Shown here in pieces: positions 6,566 through 6,580 of a DNA stretch of 6,580 bases (position 1 is its first letter; every line of letters begins with the position of its first letter). The position numbers and the translations under genes were made by a program. A model generated the notes under the pieces. It was not told the origin of the DNA, searched no databases, and worked only from the letters and a program-made list of their open reading frames with translations. The stretch comes from Thermoplasmata archaeon (lineage in GTDB: Archaea > Thermoplasmatota > Thermoplasmata > JAGHBH01): contig DAOVJP010000077.1 in the NCBI GenBank assembly GCA_030673205.1, forward strand, positions 1-6,580. Direction: 5' to 3'.

Positions 6566-6573
6566 TATATATC
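6566..6573 (-). promoter_or_regulatory. TATA box for the TIR gene
   Basis: The minus strand reads GATATATA, centred about 29 bp upstream of the TIR ATG, so transcription should begin within a few bases of the start codon. An AGGT at 6548-6551 could be a Shine-Dalgarno site only if transcription starts further upstream. The window ends 7 bases beyond, so the BRE region is not fully visible. Confidence 0.45.
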
Positions 6574-6580
6574 TATGCCC

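Overview
The window looks archaeal, probably euryarchaeal; Thermoplasmatota or a relative is a guess. It encodes an archaeal/eukaryal-type release factor (NIKS, YxCxxxF and GGQ motifs plus a four-cysteine zinc site), an arginyl-tRNA synthetase with an archaeal-style signature, and TATA-box promoters with purine-rich BRE-like stretches. All four genes lie on the minus strand. No tRNA, rRNA, CRISPR array or insertion sequence was recognised.

In transcription order (high to low coordinates): (1) 6540-5581, a 319-residue TIR-domain protein with its own TATA box. It is visibly AT-richer than its neighbours and carries an unrecognised C-terminal alpha/beta domain; it is a probable NAD-cleaving defence or stress effector. 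(2) 5580-5375, an intergenic stretch holding the release-factor promoter, a weak inverted repeat and a doubtful 31-codon ORF. (3) 5374-4139, prf1 (aRF1), predicted to be leaderless or nearly so. (4) 4146-2416, argS, overlapping prf1 by 8 nt (ATGGATAG), so the two form a translation-factor operon. (5) 2415-2322, a short gap with a clear TATA/BRE promoter and a ribosome binding site. (6) 2321-1, the first 773 residues of a secreted, sequon-rich kelch beta-propeller protein whose 3' end lies outside the window.

prf1 and argS are housekeeping translation genes: termination at all three stop codons and charging of tRNA-Arg. The kelch gene is a separately promoted surface or extracellular protein. 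The TIR gene looks like an accessory gene placed upstream of the core operon. The three complete genes all stop with TAG, so UAG acts as an ordinary stop here.

The most unusual items are the TIR protein's unassigned C-terminal domain and the mosaic architecture of the kelch protein: a seven-repeat kelch propeller, a second kelch block of a different subtype, and degenerate propeller-like modules flanking the first block.
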